Source of the DNA: a gamma proteobacterium symbiont of Taylorina sp. | Lineage (GTDB): Bacteria; Pseudomonadota; Gammaproteobacteria; GRL18 | Length of the DNA: 64,000 nt | Assembly: GCA_025655455.1 (NCBI GenBank) | Contig: JAHXIV010000014.1 | Span: forward strand, 38,566 to 102,565 | Direction of reading: 5' to 3' | Shown here: positions 18,118 to 31,253 of the stretch, piece after piece | How positions within the stretch are numbered: the first letter of the stretch is position 1 | Layout of the letters: each line of letters starts with the position of its first letter | Position numbers and translations under genes: made by a program | The notes under the pieces: generated by a model | The model's input: only the letters and a program-made list of their open reading frames with translations | Told to the model about the DNA's origin: nothing | Database searches by the model: none

Positions 18118-21100
18118 ATGCTAATTCTGCATGGTAAATCTGCTTTATCAATCTTTCGAATTGAGAAACTTTTACGACAATTACAGGCAATAAATGCTGA
18201 TATTCAAGCAATAAGCAGCCAGTATATTCATTTTATTGAATCAGAAAGAGAAATCAGTCAGCCGAATCTATTAGTATTGGAGCGCATTTTAATTTATGGT
18301 GAACATTCTTCTTTAGCAAGGATTAATACAACAGATAATCAAATTATCGAAATTCTTGTCGTTCCTAGAATTGGCACTATATCACCCTGGGCCAGTAAGG
18401 CGACAGATATTGCACATAATTGCGGATTGCTGGAAGTTGTACGCATAGAACGGGGAATTTTATATACCATTACTTTGCCTAAAGAACTCTCAATTGATGA
18501 ACAATTAAAAAATGAACTGGTACAACAATTACATGACCGGATGACTGAAGTGTGTCTGGATAATCTGGAACAGGCTCATTCTTTATTTGATAAACATCAG
18601 CCGCAGCCATTTAACACCATTAATATTTTAGAACAGGGAGAAACAGCACTGGTTAATGCTAATTCCAGATTGGGACTGGCTTTAGCTGAGGATGAAATTA
18701 AATATCTGGTGAGCAGTTTTGAGAAATTAAAACGTAATCCCAGCGATGTCGAATTAATGATGTTTGCTCAGGCAAATTCAGAACATTGTCGTCATAAGAT
18801 TTTTAATGCAGACTGGACTATCGATGGTGAAAAGAAAGAAAAGTCATTATTTTCTATGATCAGGAACACCTATCAGCAAAATTCCGAGGGAATTTTGTCG
18901 GCTTATAGTGATAATTGTGCCGTAATGCAGGGATTTAATTGCCAGCGTTTTTATCCTGATCCTGAAACAGCATACTATCAGTATACGCAGGAAGACAGTC
19001 ATATTTTAATGAAGGTAGAAACCCATAATCATCCGACAGCGATTTCTCCCTGGCCCGGCGCTGCAACGGGTTCCGGTGGTGAAATTCGTGATGAAGGAGC
19101 GACAGGACAGGGTTCTAAACCCAAGGCGGGTCTGTGTGGTTATTCTGTTTCTAATTTGAAAATTGCTGATTCTATGCAGGCATGGGAATCAGATTATGGA
19201 AAACCTGATCGTATTGTTTCTGCTCTGGATATTATGCTTGAAGCGCCTGTTGGTGCGGCCGCTTTTAATAATGAATTTGGCCGTCCTAATATCTGTGGTT
19301 ATTTTAGAACCTTTGAAGAAAAGGTAATCACTCCATCGGGCAGTGAAGTTCGCGGTTATCATAAACCCATTATGCTGGCGGGTGGTCTGGGCAATATTAA
19401 AGCAGAACATGTGCTTAAAGGTGAAGTGCCGGAAGGTGCCAGAATAGTTGTTTTAGGCGGACCTGCAATGCTGATTGGTTTAGGGGGCGGTGCGGCGTCT
19501 TCAATGAATTCCGGCAGTAGTTGTGAAAACCTGGATTTTGCATCAGTGCAGCGTGGTAATCCTGAAATGGAACGTCGTTGTCAGGAAGTCATTGATCGAT
19601 GCTGGCAGTTAGGCAAAAACAATCCTATTATTTCTATTCATGATGTCGGGGCTGGTGGTATTTCTAATGCCTTACCGGAATTAGTTAATGATGCCGGAAA
19701 AGGTGCTGTTTTTGAACTGCGTAAAGTGCCCAATGATGAATATGGCATGTCACCCATGGAAATCTGGTGTAATGAATCACAGGAACGTTATGTGATGGCG
19801 GTTGGCGTGGATAAAATAGAGCAATTTGAACAAATTTGTCAGCGTGAACGTGCACCCTATGCCATTATCGGGGAAGCAACAAGGCAACAGCATTTAAAAC
19901 TGACGGATAGTTTTTTTAACAATACGCCAATTGATATGCCGCTGGATGTTTTATTAGGCAAGCCTCCAAAAATGTTTCGCGATGTAAAACATGTTCAATG
20001 TACACAAAAACCTTTTGATTTAAGTCAGGTTGATCTGAATGATGCCATTGAACGGGTTCTACATTTACCCGGTGTTGCAGATAAAACTTTTTTAGTGACG
20101 ATTGGTGATCGTTCAATCACTGGCCAGGTAGTTCAGGAACAGATGGTGGGACCCTGGCAGATTCCTGTGGCTGATGTTGCGGTTACCTGCAGCGGCTTTC
20201 ATGAAACAAGTGGTGAAGCGATGGCTATTGGAGAACGTACACCGATTGCTTTAATTGATCAGGCGGCATCTGCCAGAATGGCAATTGGAGAAGCATTGAC
20301 TAATATTGCGGCAGCAAAAATTAATCAATTATCTGATATTGTATTTTCAGCCAACTGGATGGCAGCAGCCGGTCATAGTGGTGAAGATGCCGGGTTATAT
20401 GATGCTGTGCAAACTGTTGGGATGGAGGTTTGTCCACAATTAGGAATTACTATTCCGGTTGGAAAAGATTCCATGTCAATGAAATCGATATGGAATGATA
20501 ATGGTGAAGATAAAGCTGTTACGGCACCTTTATCATTAATATTGTCTGCATTCGCACGGGTTGCAGATGTACGGATGACTCTAACCCCTGAAATCAGAAT
20601 GAATCAGGGTGAAACAGAACTGCTTTTAATTGATCTTGGGGCAGGGAAGAATCGTCTGGGTGGTTCTGCTCTGGCACAGGTCTATAAGGAAATTGGTCAT
20701 ATTTGCCCGGATATGGATGATACAGAACGTTTTAAGTCATTCTTTAATTTAGTTCAATCACTCAATCACAACAATCTTTTATTAGCCTATCATGATCGTT
20801 CTGACGGTGGTTTATTGGTTACGCTTGTTGAAATGGCATTCGCAGGGCACTGTGGATTAAAAATGACGCTGGATAAATTGTGTAGTGGAAATAAAGAAAT
20901 ATTAGAAGTTTTGTTTAATGAAGAACTAGGTGCAGTCATTCAAATTAGAAAATCTGATCATGATGCTGTGTTCGAAACAATTGAGTCAATGGGACTAGAG
21001 TCAATGACGCATGTTATTGGTATACCGGTAAAATCCAATGAGATTAACTTTAAACTGGCTGATTCTATTCTTGTCAATAAAACCCGCAGTCATCTGCATC

Positions 21101-22056
21101 GATGCTGGTCTGAAACCTCCTTCCAGATGCAAAAATTAAGAGACAACCCCAAATGTGCTCAACAGGAATTTGATGCTATTTTAGATTTGGATAACTCCGG
21201 TATACACAATGAATTGACTTTTGATGTGAACAAGGATATTTCCCAGCCATACACTGAAGCAGCCTATATTAATACGGGGGTAAAACCGCTGATAGCTATT
21301 CTTCGTGAGCAGGGAGTGAATGGTCATATTGAAATGGCAGCGGCTTTTGAACGAGCGGGTTTTTTAACTCAGGATGTGCATATGTCAGATATTATTACAG
21401 GAGGTCTGTCTTTGGATAATATGAAAGGAATTGCCGCCTGTGGTGGTTTTTCCTATGGTGATGTACTAGGGGCGGGTGAAGGATGGGCAAAATCTATTTT
21501 ATTCAATCAACAGGCACGTGAACAATTTGAAAAATTCTTTAATCGGGATGATACCTTTGGACTGGGTGTTTGCAATGGCTGTCAAATGATGTCAAACCTG
21601 CACGAGTTGATTCCAGGTACCTCACACTGGCCGCATTTTGTTAAAAATGAATCTGATCAGTTTGAGGCACGTACTGTCATGGTTGAGGTGTTAGCCTCTC
21701 CTTCATTATTTTTTAAGGGGATGGAAGGCTCTAAAATTCCTATTGCAGTTGCGCATGGAGAGGGGAGAGCCGAATTTCAGAGCGGGTATTCAGCTGCAGA
21801 AGTGATGAATTCCGGTTCAGTTGCCCTGCGTTATGTTAATAATGAGGGCGCTGCCACTGAAAACTATCCTTATAATCCCAATGGATCGGAAATGGGGATT
21901 ACAGGTTTAAGCAGTGATGATGGTCGCTTTACAATTATGATGCCGCATCCTGAGCGGGTGTTTCGTTCAGTGCAGAATACCTGGCAATCTGATCATATAA
22001 CAGAAGATGCCGCCTGGTTGAGAATGTTTAGAAATGCCCGCTTCTGGGTAGATTAA
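18118..22056 (+). CDS. purL: Phosphoribosylformylglycinamidine synthase (fused, large type)
   Basis: A 1,312-residue enzyme that converts FGAR, glutamine and ATP into FGAM, the fourth step of purine synthesis. The full gammaproteobacterial fused form is present: an N-terminal PurS-like domain, a linker, two AIR-synthase-type halves ([33 protein letters not shown]) and a C-terminal class I glutamine amidotransferase with nucleophile Cys in GVCNGCQMM and the H-P-E motif in MMPHPERVF. Length matches the E. coli enzyme closely. It has its own upstream gap and no pathway neighbours. Confidence 0.97.
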   Translation: MLILHGKSALSIFRIEKLLRQLQAINADIQAISSQYIHFIESEREISQPNLLVLERILIYGEHSSLARINTTDNQIIEILVVPRIGTISPWASKATDIAHNCGLLEVVRIERGILYTITLPKELSIDEQLKNELVQQLHDRMTEVCLDNLEQAHSLFDKHQPQPFNTINILEQGETALVNANSRLGLALAEDEIKYLVSSFEKLKRNPSDVELMMFAQANSEHCRHKIFNADWTIDGEKKEKSLFSMIRNTYQQNSEGILSAYSDNCAVMQGFNCQRFYPDPETAYYQYTQEDSHILMKVETHNHPTAISPWPGAATGSGGEIRDEGATGQGSKPKAGLCGYSVSNLKIADSMQAWESDYGKPDRIVSALDIMLEAPVGAAAFNNEFGRPNICGYFRTFEEKVITPSGSEVRGYHKPIMLAGGLGNIKAEHVLKGEVPEGARIVVLGGPAMLIGLGGGAASSMNSGSSCENLDFASVQRGNPEMERRCQEVIDRCWQLGKNNPIISIHDVGAGGISNALPELVNDAGKGAVFELRKVPNDEYGMSPMEIWCNESQERYVMAVGVDKIEQFEQICQRERAPYAIIGEATRQQHLKLTDSFFNNTPIDMPLDVLLGKPPKMFRDVKHVQCTQKPFDLSQVDLNDAIERVLHLPGVADKTFLVTIGDRSITGQVVQEQMVGPWQIPVADVAVTCSGFHETSGEAMAIGERTPIALIDQAASARMAIGEALTNIAAAKINQLSDIVFSANWMAAAGHSGEDAGLYDAVQTVGMEVCPQLGITIPVGKDSMSMKSIWNDNGEDKAVTAPLSLILSAFARVADVRMTLTPEIRMNQGETELLLIDLGAGKNRLGGSALAQVYKEIGHICPDMDDTERFKSFFNLVQSLNHNNLLLAYHDRSDGGLLVTLVEMAFAGHCGLKMTLDKLCSGNKEILEVLFNEELGAVIQIRKSDHDAVFETIESMGLESMTHVIGIPVKSNEINFKLADSILVNKTRSHLHRCWSETSFQMQKLRDNPKCAQQEFDAILDLDNSGIHNELTFDVNKDISQPYTEAAYINTGVKPLIAILREQGVNGHIEMAAAFERAGFLTQDVHMSDIITGGLSLDNMKGIAACGGFSYGDVLGAGEGWAKSILFNQQAREQFEKFFNRDDTFGLGVCNGCQMMSNLHELIPGTSHWPHFVKNESDQFEARTVMVEVLASPSLFFKGMEGSKIPIAVAHGEGRAEFQSGYSAAEVMNSGSVALRYVNNEGAATENYPYNPNGSEMGITGLSSDDGRFTIMMPHPERVFRSVQNTWQSDHITEDAAWLRMFRNARFWVD

Positions 22057-22065
22057 GAGGGGGGG

Positions 22066-22794
22066 TTAATACTTATAAACTGACTTTCTTCTGTCCCCTC
22101 CACTACGCCTGTCAGAATGAAGGCCGGCTCTGTAACTATGACGTCGAACTCTCTTTCTTCTTGGAGCTTTTCGCCTATTGGATTTTACCCCATCAGGCAG
22201 TGAAATATTTTCTTCAATGGGTAGAAAATAACATATCCCACCAAGTTCTTCGAGTTCTGCAAGCAAAGTCAAAGTTTCAAGCTGTGTTAGATCAGAGAGG
22301 ATGGTGATTTCAGTACCGGAAAAATATTGTTTCAGCTGAATATCGGAAAGATTTAAATGAGACTTAAAGTTAGTCTTAACATCCTCTAAATCAAAATCAT
22401 CCTGGATATCACTGGAAAAAAATAATTGATACTTTTTTTCATGATTTTTCTGGTTGTTAGTAAACTCTATGTTAGCTTTATGAGTATCATGTTTTATTTT
22501 TTCAGTTTTTAGAGGTTTTTTGTTATTATTCCCTATGCTATTTTCAGCTGTTATTATTACTTCACCATCAAGGGGGAGAAAATAAGCAATTCCACCAATT
22601 TCCTCAATCTCTACCATCAGATCTAAAGCTGCAATCTGTGACAGGTTTGATTGAATAATAATTTCATGACCAGAAAAATATTGTCCAACCTGCTCATCGG
22701 ATAAATTAAAATGTGATTTAAAATCAGATTTTACCTCATCTAATTCAAAATCTTCATGGATTTCACCTGAGAAAAATAAACAATAACAAGACAT
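22066..22794 (-). CDS. Protein with duplicated ~75-residue FSG-type domain and basic tail
   Basis: A 242-residue soluble protein built from two copies of one domain (residues about 3-77 and 120-196). Both copies follow the same line: (L)FFS-x-(E/D)I-x-(E/D)DF-(E/D)L-(E/D)-(E/D)VK-x-(D/N)FKSH-(F/L)NLSD...QYFSG-x-EI-x-I-x-S-(N/D)L, ending in EE(I/L)GGI-x-YFLP. A comparable short domain occurs in other gammaproteobacterial proteins, usually once and fused to other parts; that statement is from memory. The last 40 residues are very basic (RRKAPRRKRVRRHSY, DRRSGGDRRKS) and could bind nucleic acid or phospholipid. It lies 19 bases after tolC on the same strand. Function unknown. Confidence 0.75.
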   Translation of the reverse strand: MSCYCLFFSGEIHEDFELDEVKSDFKSHFNLSDEQVGQYFSGHEIIIQSNLSQIAALDLMVEIEEIGGIAYFLPLDGEVIITAENSIGNNNKKPLKTEKIKHDTHKANIEFTNNQKNHEKKYQLFFSSDIQDDFDLEDVKTNFKSHLNLSDIQLKQYFSGTEITILSDLTQLETLTLLAELEELGGICYFLPIEENISLPDGVKSNRRKAPRRKRVRRHSYRAGLHSDRRSGGDRRKSVYKY

Positions 22795-22813
22795 AACTTA
22801 TTAATTTGGTAGC

Positions 22814-24190
22814 TTACTTAAGCAGCCAGCCATTGACCGTCTCTAAATCAACTCTGGCCAGTTCACCCGATGCCTGTTTTAATTTTAAAGTATTTAAAAC
22901 ATAGGTATAACGGGAATTAGAATGTTCCTGCTTGGCACGATAAAGGTCACGCTGAACATTCAACACATCAACAATAGTACGGGTTCCTACTTCAAATCCA
23001 GCTTCAGTTGCCTTTAATGCACTTTTATTGGAAACAACTGCCTGTGCTAATGCGTTAACACGGCTGACTTCTGATAAAACATTTAAATAGCTGCTGCGGG
23101 TACTCTTTTCTGTGGAATTTTTGACTTCATCATATGCATCCTGACTGTCCTGAAAGTCATATTGTGCCTGGCGGGTTCTGGAAGTTACTGCATTACCTTC
23201 ATAAATGGGCAGAGAGAGATTTAAACCAATTCTACCTTCGTGATATTGTGGAGCAAAAGAGGTTGGACCATTGCTTTTGGCGTAGCCATAGGATGCTTTT
23301 AAACCCAAAGTCGGCAGGTGTCCGGAGCGTTGCAGTTCAATATTCTCTTTTTGTGACAAAGTATCTTCTTTAGCAGCCAGCAGGGTATAGTTACCGGTCA
23401 GAGCCTGATCAACCCAATGCTGAATTTCTTCAGGAGCCGGTGGATTGAGTGGGATTTTTTCAGCCAGAGGAGTGACATCATCAATATATTGATTGGTGAG
23501 TTCTCGTAAATTTTCTTTAGCAATTAATAAGTCATTTTCAGCAGCAATCAGTGCGGCATTAGCATTATCATAACTGGCCTGTGCTTCATGAACGGCAGTA
23601 ATCGCAATGATACCGACTTCATAACGTTTTTGAGCCTGATCTAACTGACGTGAAATTGCTTTGAGTTCTGCTTTTGAAAAGCCGACCTTATCAATAGCAG
23701 AGAGTGTTCTGAAATAAGCATCTGCTGAACGGATAATCAGTTCCTGCTGTGCTGCATTGAGGGCAGCTTCGGCTCTATTAATATTAATATTGGAAATTCT
23801 ATAATTAATATAGTTTTGATTATCAAAAATGCTTTGATTCAAATCGACACTATAACCATGTGAATTATATGAGGTGTCGGAGTCACTGCCGACCGGCTTA
23901 TCCTGATTGATTGCTGTTGTATCAGCAGAAGCATTGATTTGAGGTAAAAATCTTGAAAAAGCCTGTACAGAACCTTCTCCAATGGATTGTCTTTGTGAAA
24001 TTACCTGCTTTAAAATCGGGTCGGTTTCATAAGCCATGCTATAAACTTCCAGTAAGTTTTCAGCATGGGATGTCGTTGCTAGTAACAATGCACTGGAAAC
24101 TGCACAGCTCAGTGTGAATGCAGTCTTGACAAGGGGCTTGGAAAAAGGATGTTGATTAGAGGTTAAATGAATAAGTTTATCAATTTTCAT
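22814..24190 (-). CDS. tolC: TolC family outer membrane efflux channel
   Basis: A 458-residue outer membrane factor. A signal peptide lies inside a long N-terminal leader (SCAVSSALLLATTSHA, mature start near ENLLEVYSMAYETDP). The TolC pattern is duplicated helical/beta halves with long coiled coils; the second half carries GLKASYGYAKS, LSLPIYEGNAV and a terminal VGTRTIVDVLNVQRDLYRAK. TolC trimers form the exit duct for efflux pumps and type I secretion. This gene is separate from the second TolC-type gene inside the type I cluster at 55-56.5 kb and is the likelier general-purpose channel. Confidence 0.93.
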   Translation of the reverse strand: MKIDKLIHLTSNQHPFSKPLVKTAFTLSCAVSSALLLATTSHAENLLEVYSMAYETDPILKQVISQRQSIGEGSVQAFSRFLPQINASADTTAINQDKPVGSDSDTSYNSHGYSVDLNQSIFDNQNYINYRISNININRAEAALNAAQQELIIRSADAYFRTLSAIDKVGFSKAELKAISRQLDQAQKRYEVGIIAITAVHEAQASYDNANAALIAAENDLLIAKENLRELTNQYIDDVTPLAEKIPLNPPAPEEIQHWVDQALTGNYTLLAAKEDTLSQKENIELQRSGHLPTLGLKASYGYAKSNGPTSFAPQYHEGRIGLNLSLPIYEGNAVTSRTRQAQYDFQDSQDAYDEVKNSTEKSTRSSYLNVLSEVSRVNALAQAVVSNKSALKATEAGFEVGTRTIVDVLNVQRDLYRAKQEHSNSRYTYVLNTLKLKQASGELARVDLETVNGWLLK

Positions 24191-24406
24191 AATTATATTT
24201 GCTTCAGTTAGTGATATTATACAGGTATCGTGTATGAATGATAACTTAATGTGATGAGTTTTTATACTTTCTTTTATAATAAGAATAATTAATTAAGTTA
24301 TAAAGCTGTAACTCTTATCAAAAATAAAAATGAACCCCGTCTTGCGACAACGGCACATTTTTATTTATTGGCTAATGACTTCTCATTAAAGATAAATTAT
24401 AAAAAC

Positions 24407-25444
<1,038 letters not shown>

Positions 25445-25454
25445 CTATCATAGA

Positions 25455-25478
25455 TTTAACCGAGGTATATAGGTTAAA
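25455..25478. promoter_or_regulatory. Inverted repeat in trxB-ftsK divergent region
   Basis: A 7-bp inverted repeat (TTTAACC, 10-base spacer, GGTTAAA) lies about 40 bases upstream of the ftsK start. Its position and symmetry suit an operator. No known regulator consensus is matched. Confidence 0.3.
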
Positions 25479-25515
25479 ATGAACGAAACAATTTTAACTA
25501 TAAAGAATCATTATT

Positions 25516-27930
25516 TTGCCTTCATCTGTAAAAAAGAAAAAAAGTCCGTCAGGAAATAGTTCCAGGAATACTTCTAATTCTAAGCAAAAGAGAGAGAAAA
25601 AAACACTTTCAGCCAAGGTTATTCGAGGTCTTAAAGAAAGTATTTTTTTTCTATTTATTACTATTAGTCTGTATTTATTTATTGCCTTATTTACATACTC
25701 ACCAAATGATCCAGGATGGTCCCATAGTATCTCTGAAACAATTGATCTCTCTAAACTTCACAATAATGGCGGCAAATTTGGTGCCTGGTTTTCAGATCTT
25801 TTTCTGTATTTATTCGGCTATTTAGGTTTTCTTTTCCCTGCTATGATCTTTTATAGCGGTTGGTTGATTTTTCAGGGAAGAAATCAGGCTGATGTTTTTA
25901 ACGGCTGGCATTTTGCATTGAGAAGTATTGGTTTTTTTCTGGCTGTGATTGCCGGAGCCGGTTTATCCACAATGCATTTTTCTCATCCTGCTGTTATTTT
26001 CCCTTTAAACGCAGGAGGAATTCTGGGACAGGTTGTTGCTGAACAATTACAGCAAATGTTTAGTTTTGTGGGAGCGACGTTATTATCATTAACATTTTTC
26101 CTGATTGGCATCACTCTGTTTACAGGTTTATCCTGGTTGTGGTTGATGGACAGACTGGGTGGTATAACACTGGCTTTCAATCAATGGTTAATTGATAGCT
26201 GGTATCAGTGGAGAGATAATGCGGCACGTAAAAAAGCAGAGAAAGAAAGTCTGGCGCTCTCGACTATAAAACCAGCTGTTCGTGAAGAAAAAAGAGTGGT
26301 AGCAAAGGTTAATACAATTCAAAAAAATGAGCCTGAATTTTCAAATAAACCACTTAAGATCAATCCCAGATTTACCACTACTGATAAAAGTAAGCGGGTT
26401 AATAAAGATAAGCAGACACATTTGTTTGAACATGATGCTATTGATGGTTTACCTTCACTTTCTTTATTGGATGAAGCTCAGCCGTCAGGCCATGTTACCT
26501 CACCTGAATCTTTGCAGCTCACTTCCAGATTGATTGAAGAAAAACTGGCTGATTATAATATACAGGTGCTGGTTGAATCAGTGAGTCAGGGACCTGTGAT
26601 TACGCGCTTTGAATTGCAATTGGCACCTGGTGTAAAAGTCAGTCAGGTGACCAATTTATCCAAAGATTTAGCCCGTGCTATGCTGGTGGTCAGTATTCGT
26701 GTGGTTGAAGTTATCGCAGGTAAATCAACTGTTGGAATTGAGATTCCAAACGAACATAAAGAAATTGTCTATTTTAGTGAAATCTTGGGTTCTAAAGAAT
26801 TTTCAGACACCAAGGCCAGTATACCACTTGGATTGGGGCATGATATTGCAGGACATCCAGTGGTTGCTGACCTGGCAAAAATGCCGCATTTACTGGTGGC
26901 AGGAACGACAGGTTCCGGTAAATCAGTGGGTGTCAATTCAATGATCCTTAGTATGATTTTTCAGCTTTCACCTGATCAATTGCGTCTCATTATGGTTGAT
27001 CCAAAAATGTTGGAATTATCTATTTATGAAGATATTCCACACCTATTGGCTCCTGTTGTGACAGACATGAAGGAGGCCGCCAATGCTTTGCGCTGGTGTG
27101 TGGCAGAAATGGAACGTCGCTATAAGCTGATGGCTGCAATGGGTGTTCGAAATCTTGCTGGTTTTAATAAAAAAATTGAAGCGGCTATTGATGCAGGTGA
27201 TCCCATTCTGGATCCATTGTTCACACCCAATCCACTCACACCTGAGCAGCAGCCGGAAGAACTTGAAACCTTACCGTTTATTGTCATTGTGATTGATGAA
27301 TTTGCAGATATGATGATGATTGTGGGAAAAAAAGTAGAAGAATTAATTGCCCGTCTGGCACAAAAAGCCCGGGCTGCCGGTTTACATCTAATTATTGCTA
27401 CCCAACGCCCATCTGTTGATGTGATTACCGGATTGATTAAAGCTAATGTACCGACTCGAATTGCCTTTCAGGTTTCGTCAAAAATTGATTCAAGAACCAT
27501 TCTTGATCAAATGGGGGCTGAGAATCTGCTGGGACATGGCGACATGTTATTTCTGCCGCCGGGAATGGGCTACCCGCAACGGGTTCATGGTGCCTTTGTT
27601 TCTGATAATGAAGTACATGCAGTCGTTGAAGATCTTAAAAGTCGCGGTAAGGCTGAATATATTGATGAAATCCTGTCAGGGGAGGGCGTTTCCACAGGCG
27701 GATTAATCCCCGGTGACGCTGATCCTGAAAGTGAAACTGACCCGCTTTATGATCAGGCAGTAGCCATCGTAACAGAATCCCGCCGTGCTTCCATCTCCGG
27801 TTTACAAAGGCGTTTAAAAGTTGGTTATAATCGTGCGGCGCGTATGGTAGAAGATATGGAAGCTGCCGGCGTTGTCAGTCAGGTTCAATCTAATGGTCAA
27901 CGGGAAGTCGTAGCACCTCCTCCGGTATAG
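25516..27930 (+). CDS. ftsK: DNA translocase FtsK
   Basis: An 804-residue septal DNA pump that segregates chromosome termini and supports dimer resolution. Four or five N-terminal membrane helices (to about residue 225) are followed by a linker of about 100 residues, shorter than in E. coli. The motor domain comes next with Walker A GTTGSGKS, Walker [13 protein letters not shown] and a conserved [14 protein letters not shown]. The C-terminal gamma winged helix is present ([20 protein letters not shown]). An in-frame stop lies five codons upstream, so translation must begin at TTG 25516 (or an even rarer ATT). No strong ribosome site is visible. Confidence 0.95.
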   Translation: MPSSVKKKKSPSGNSSRNTSNSKQKREKKTLSAKVIRGLKESIFFLFITISLYLFIALFTYSPNDPGWSHSISETIDLSKLHNNGGKFGAWFSDLFLYLFGYLGFLFPAMIFYSGWLIFQGRNQADVFNGWHFALRSIGFFLAVIAGAGLSTMHFSHPAVIFPLNAGGILGQVVAEQLQQMFSFVGATLLSLTFFLIGITLFTGLSWLWLMDRLGGITLAFNQWLIDSWYQWRDNAARKKAEKESLALSTIKPAVREEKRVVAKVNTIQKNEPEFSNKPLKINPRFTTTDKSKRVNKDKQTHLFEHDAIDGLPSLSLLDEAQPSGHVTSPESLQLTSRLIEEKLADYNIQVLVESVSQGPVITRFELQLAPGVKVSQVTNLSKDLARAMLVVSIRVVEVIAGKSTVGIEIPNEHKEIVYFSEILGSKEFSDTKASIPLGLGHDIAGHPVVADLAKMPHLLVAGTTGSGKSVGVNSMILSMIFQLSPDQLRLIMVDPKMLELSIYEDIPHLLAPVVTDMKEAANALRWCVAEMERRYKLMAAMGVRNLAGFNKKIEAAIDAGDPILDPLFTPNPLTPEQQPEELETLPFIVIVIDEFADMMMIVGKKVEELIARLAQKARAAGLHLIIATQRPSVDVITGLIKANVPTRIAFQVSSKIDSRTILDQMGAENLLGHGDMLFLPPGMGYPQRVHGAFVSDNEVHAVVEDLKSRGKAEYIDEILSGEGVSTGGLIPGDADPESETDPLYDQAVAIVTESRRASISGLQRRLKVGYNRAARMVEDMEAAGVVSQVQSNGQREVVAPPPV

Positions 27931-27938
27931 AGATCAGA

Positions 27939-27972
27939 AAGAGCAGAATTCAGAGTTCTGAACTCTGCTCTT
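27939..27972 (+). terminator. Hairpin after ftsK
   Basis: Nine-base arms AAGAGCAGA and TCTGCTCTT enclose a second nested palindrome (CAGAGTTC-T-GAACTCTG). There is no long T run, so termination may be only partial before the downstream DUF4202 gene. Confidence 0.45.
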
Positions 27973-28041
27973 CCTGCTCTCTTGATATTTATCATTAAAG
28001 CCCGCATGTTTTTAATATTACAATTCCACGGGAAAAATGGT

Positions 28042-28641
28042 ATGACTAAAAATAAATATGAACAGGTTGTAGATCTGATTAATACAGCCAATGGTGAAGA
28101 TCCTAATCATGAGAATGATGATGACAAAGCCTGGCCTAAGGAACTTTTATATTCACATAGAATGTCGGATATGCTGGAACGTTATACTCCTCAAGCTGAT
28201 GATGTGATGAAACTGGCTATCAGAGCTCAGCATATTCAACGCTGGAAGTCTCCCCGCGATGCCTATCCCATGAACAAGCAGGGCTATCATCAATGGCGTA
28301 CTGCCTTATATCAATTTCACGCTGACCAGCTTGCTCAATTAATGCAAACTGCAGGTTATACTGAAAATGAAATTGAACGTGCCAAACAGGCTGTCAGTAA
28401 AAAAGCACTGAAAAAAAACAAGGATACACAATTATTGGAAGATGTCAGTGCTCTGGTTTTTATAGAACACTACATGCTGGCCTTTGTCGAAAAACATCCT
28501 GAATATGATGAACAAAAATGGCTCAGTATTATTCTGATTACCTGGAAAAAAGTTTCTGAAAGGGGACAAAAATTTGCATTGTCCGGCGGCATCAAACTGC
28601 CTGAATCTTTGCTACCTCTGATTGAAAAAGCAATTGGGTAA
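28042..28641 (+). CDS. DUF4202 domain protein
   Basis: A 199-residue soluble protein from ATG at 28042, preceded by a GGGA-containing ribosome site. It matches the DUF4202 family by its pattern: ANGEDPN near the N-terminus, then YSHRMSDML, IRAQHIQRWKSPRDAYPM and GYHQWRTALYQFHAD, with a late FIEHYMLAFV. The conserved His residues look like metal ligands of an HD-like helical fold; this is inference. The function of the family is not known to me. Confidence 0.85.
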   Translation: MTKNKYEQVVDLINTANGEDPNHENDDDKAWPKELLYSHRMSDMLERYTPQADDVMKLAIRAQHIQRWKSPRDAYPMNKQGYHQWRTALYQFHADQLAQLMQTAGYTENEIERAKQAVSKKALKKNKDTQLLEDVSALVFIEHYMLAFVEKHPEYDEQKWLSIILITWKKVSERGQKFALSGGIKLPESLLPLIEKAIG

Positions 28642-28644
28642 AAT

Positions 28645-28691
28645 CAGGGTCGGAGTCAAATGGCGCTTGTGCCATTTGACTCCGACCCCTG
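28645..28691. repeat. Long palindrome of dispersed-repeat type between convergent genes
   Basis: The arms TCAGGG-TCGGAGTCAAATGGC and GCCATTTGACTCCGA-CCCCTGA pair over about 20 bp with a single extra C and a 6-base loop. The element covers the space between the DUF4202 stop and the stop of riboflavin synthase. It can act as a bidirectional terminator, but its higher GC content and GGGTCGGAGTCAAAT core resemble dispersed REP-like palindromes found in gammaproteobacteria. A ten-base part of the core, TGACTCCGAC, recurs near 56590. Confidence 0.7.
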
Positions 28692-29315
28692 AGGTTTCTC
28701 TGCCATAATCCGTTCAACACTTTCAACTATGGCCTGGGTTTGAGGATCAATTTCAATATTGATTCGATTACCTGCCTGCCTGGTACCAATATTGGTTCTA
28801 AGCAGTGTTTCCGGTATGAGATTAACATTAAAAAAACTTTTATTGTCCTTGCTGCTGTTTCTCACCTCACCTATTGTTAAACTGATACCGTCTATACCAA
28901 TATAGCCCTTATTAAAAATAAATTTTTGATATTGCTGCGGAATTTCAAACCATATCTGATAATTATTTTCAGATTGAATGATATCAGACACTTTTGCTGT
29001 AAATAAAATATGACCGGACATTTGATGTCCGCCAATTTCATCTCCAAACCGTGCCGCTCGTTCAATATTGACACCTTGACCAATACATAGTTCCCCCAGA
29101 TTGGTGATATTAAGAGTTTCCTGCATCAAATCAAAAGAGACTAAATCATTATCGACTGCCGTGACGGTGAGGCAACAGCCATTATGAGCAATAGAAGCTC
29201 CAATTTGTAAATTTTCCAATAAGGATGGTTTTAATTGCAGAACATGAGTCTGGAAATTATCTTTTTTGATAATATCAATGACAATTCCAACACCTTGTAC
29301 TATACCTGTGAACAT
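28656..29315 (-). CDS. ribE: Riboflavin synthase, alpha chain
   Basis: A 219-residue enzyme that dismutates two 6,7-dimethyl-8-ribityllumazines to riboflavin. ATG at 29315 gives the invariant N-terminus [10 protein letters not shown]. Two lumazine-binding repeats are visible, starting at residues 1 and about 97 ([14 protein letters not shown]). They include [11 protein letters not shown] in the first and GIDGISLTI in the second. The stop codon sits inside the palindrome at 28645-28691. An upstream in-frame extension would add 30 residues not seen in the family, so it was rejected. Other riboflavin genes are not adjacent. Confidence 0.95.
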   Translation of the reverse strand: MFTGIVQGVGIVIDIIKKDNFQTHVLQLKPSLLENLQIGASIAHNGCCLTVTAVDNDLVSFDLMQETLNITNLGELCIGQGVNIERAARFGDEIGGHQMSGHILFTAKVSDIIQSENNYQIWFEIPQQYQKFIFNKGYIGIDGISLTIGEVRNSSKDNKSFFNVNLIPETLLRTNIGTRQAGNRINIEIDPQTQAIVESVERIMAEKPQGSESNGTSAI

Positions 29316-29423
29316 AATTAAGATCTCACTTTCTAAGTAACTTTTGTTATCAACCATCATTTTTATAAATTTAATATTACTAAAACTGATGGTTGCCAAA
29401 TTCAAGTTTGGCTGTGGGCACTC

Positions 29424-31067
<1,644 letters not shown>

Positions 31068-31253
31068 TTAAATTTAAAGGCAAAAAAAACATAATAACTG
31101 ATTTATTTGCAATATTCGATATTCCTTATTTGATATTTCCTTGAAACTATTAAATTTGACCCCACTTTTCTTAAGATTAAAAGTTAACATTACAAAGCTA
31201 AATCCAATATTTTATATAAATTAAATAGTATCTAATCCTACAGGGGAAAATGA

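Noticed and set aside
28042..28641. Start 20 codons upstream for the DUF4202 protein
   Set aside because: The extension is hydrophobic, overlaps the ftsK hairpin region and lacks a ribosome site. ATG at 28042 fits the family start.
31140..31170. AATTTGACCCCACTTTT considered as another copy of the GTCGGAGTCAAAT palindrome
   Set aside because: Only a few bases match and there is no second arm.
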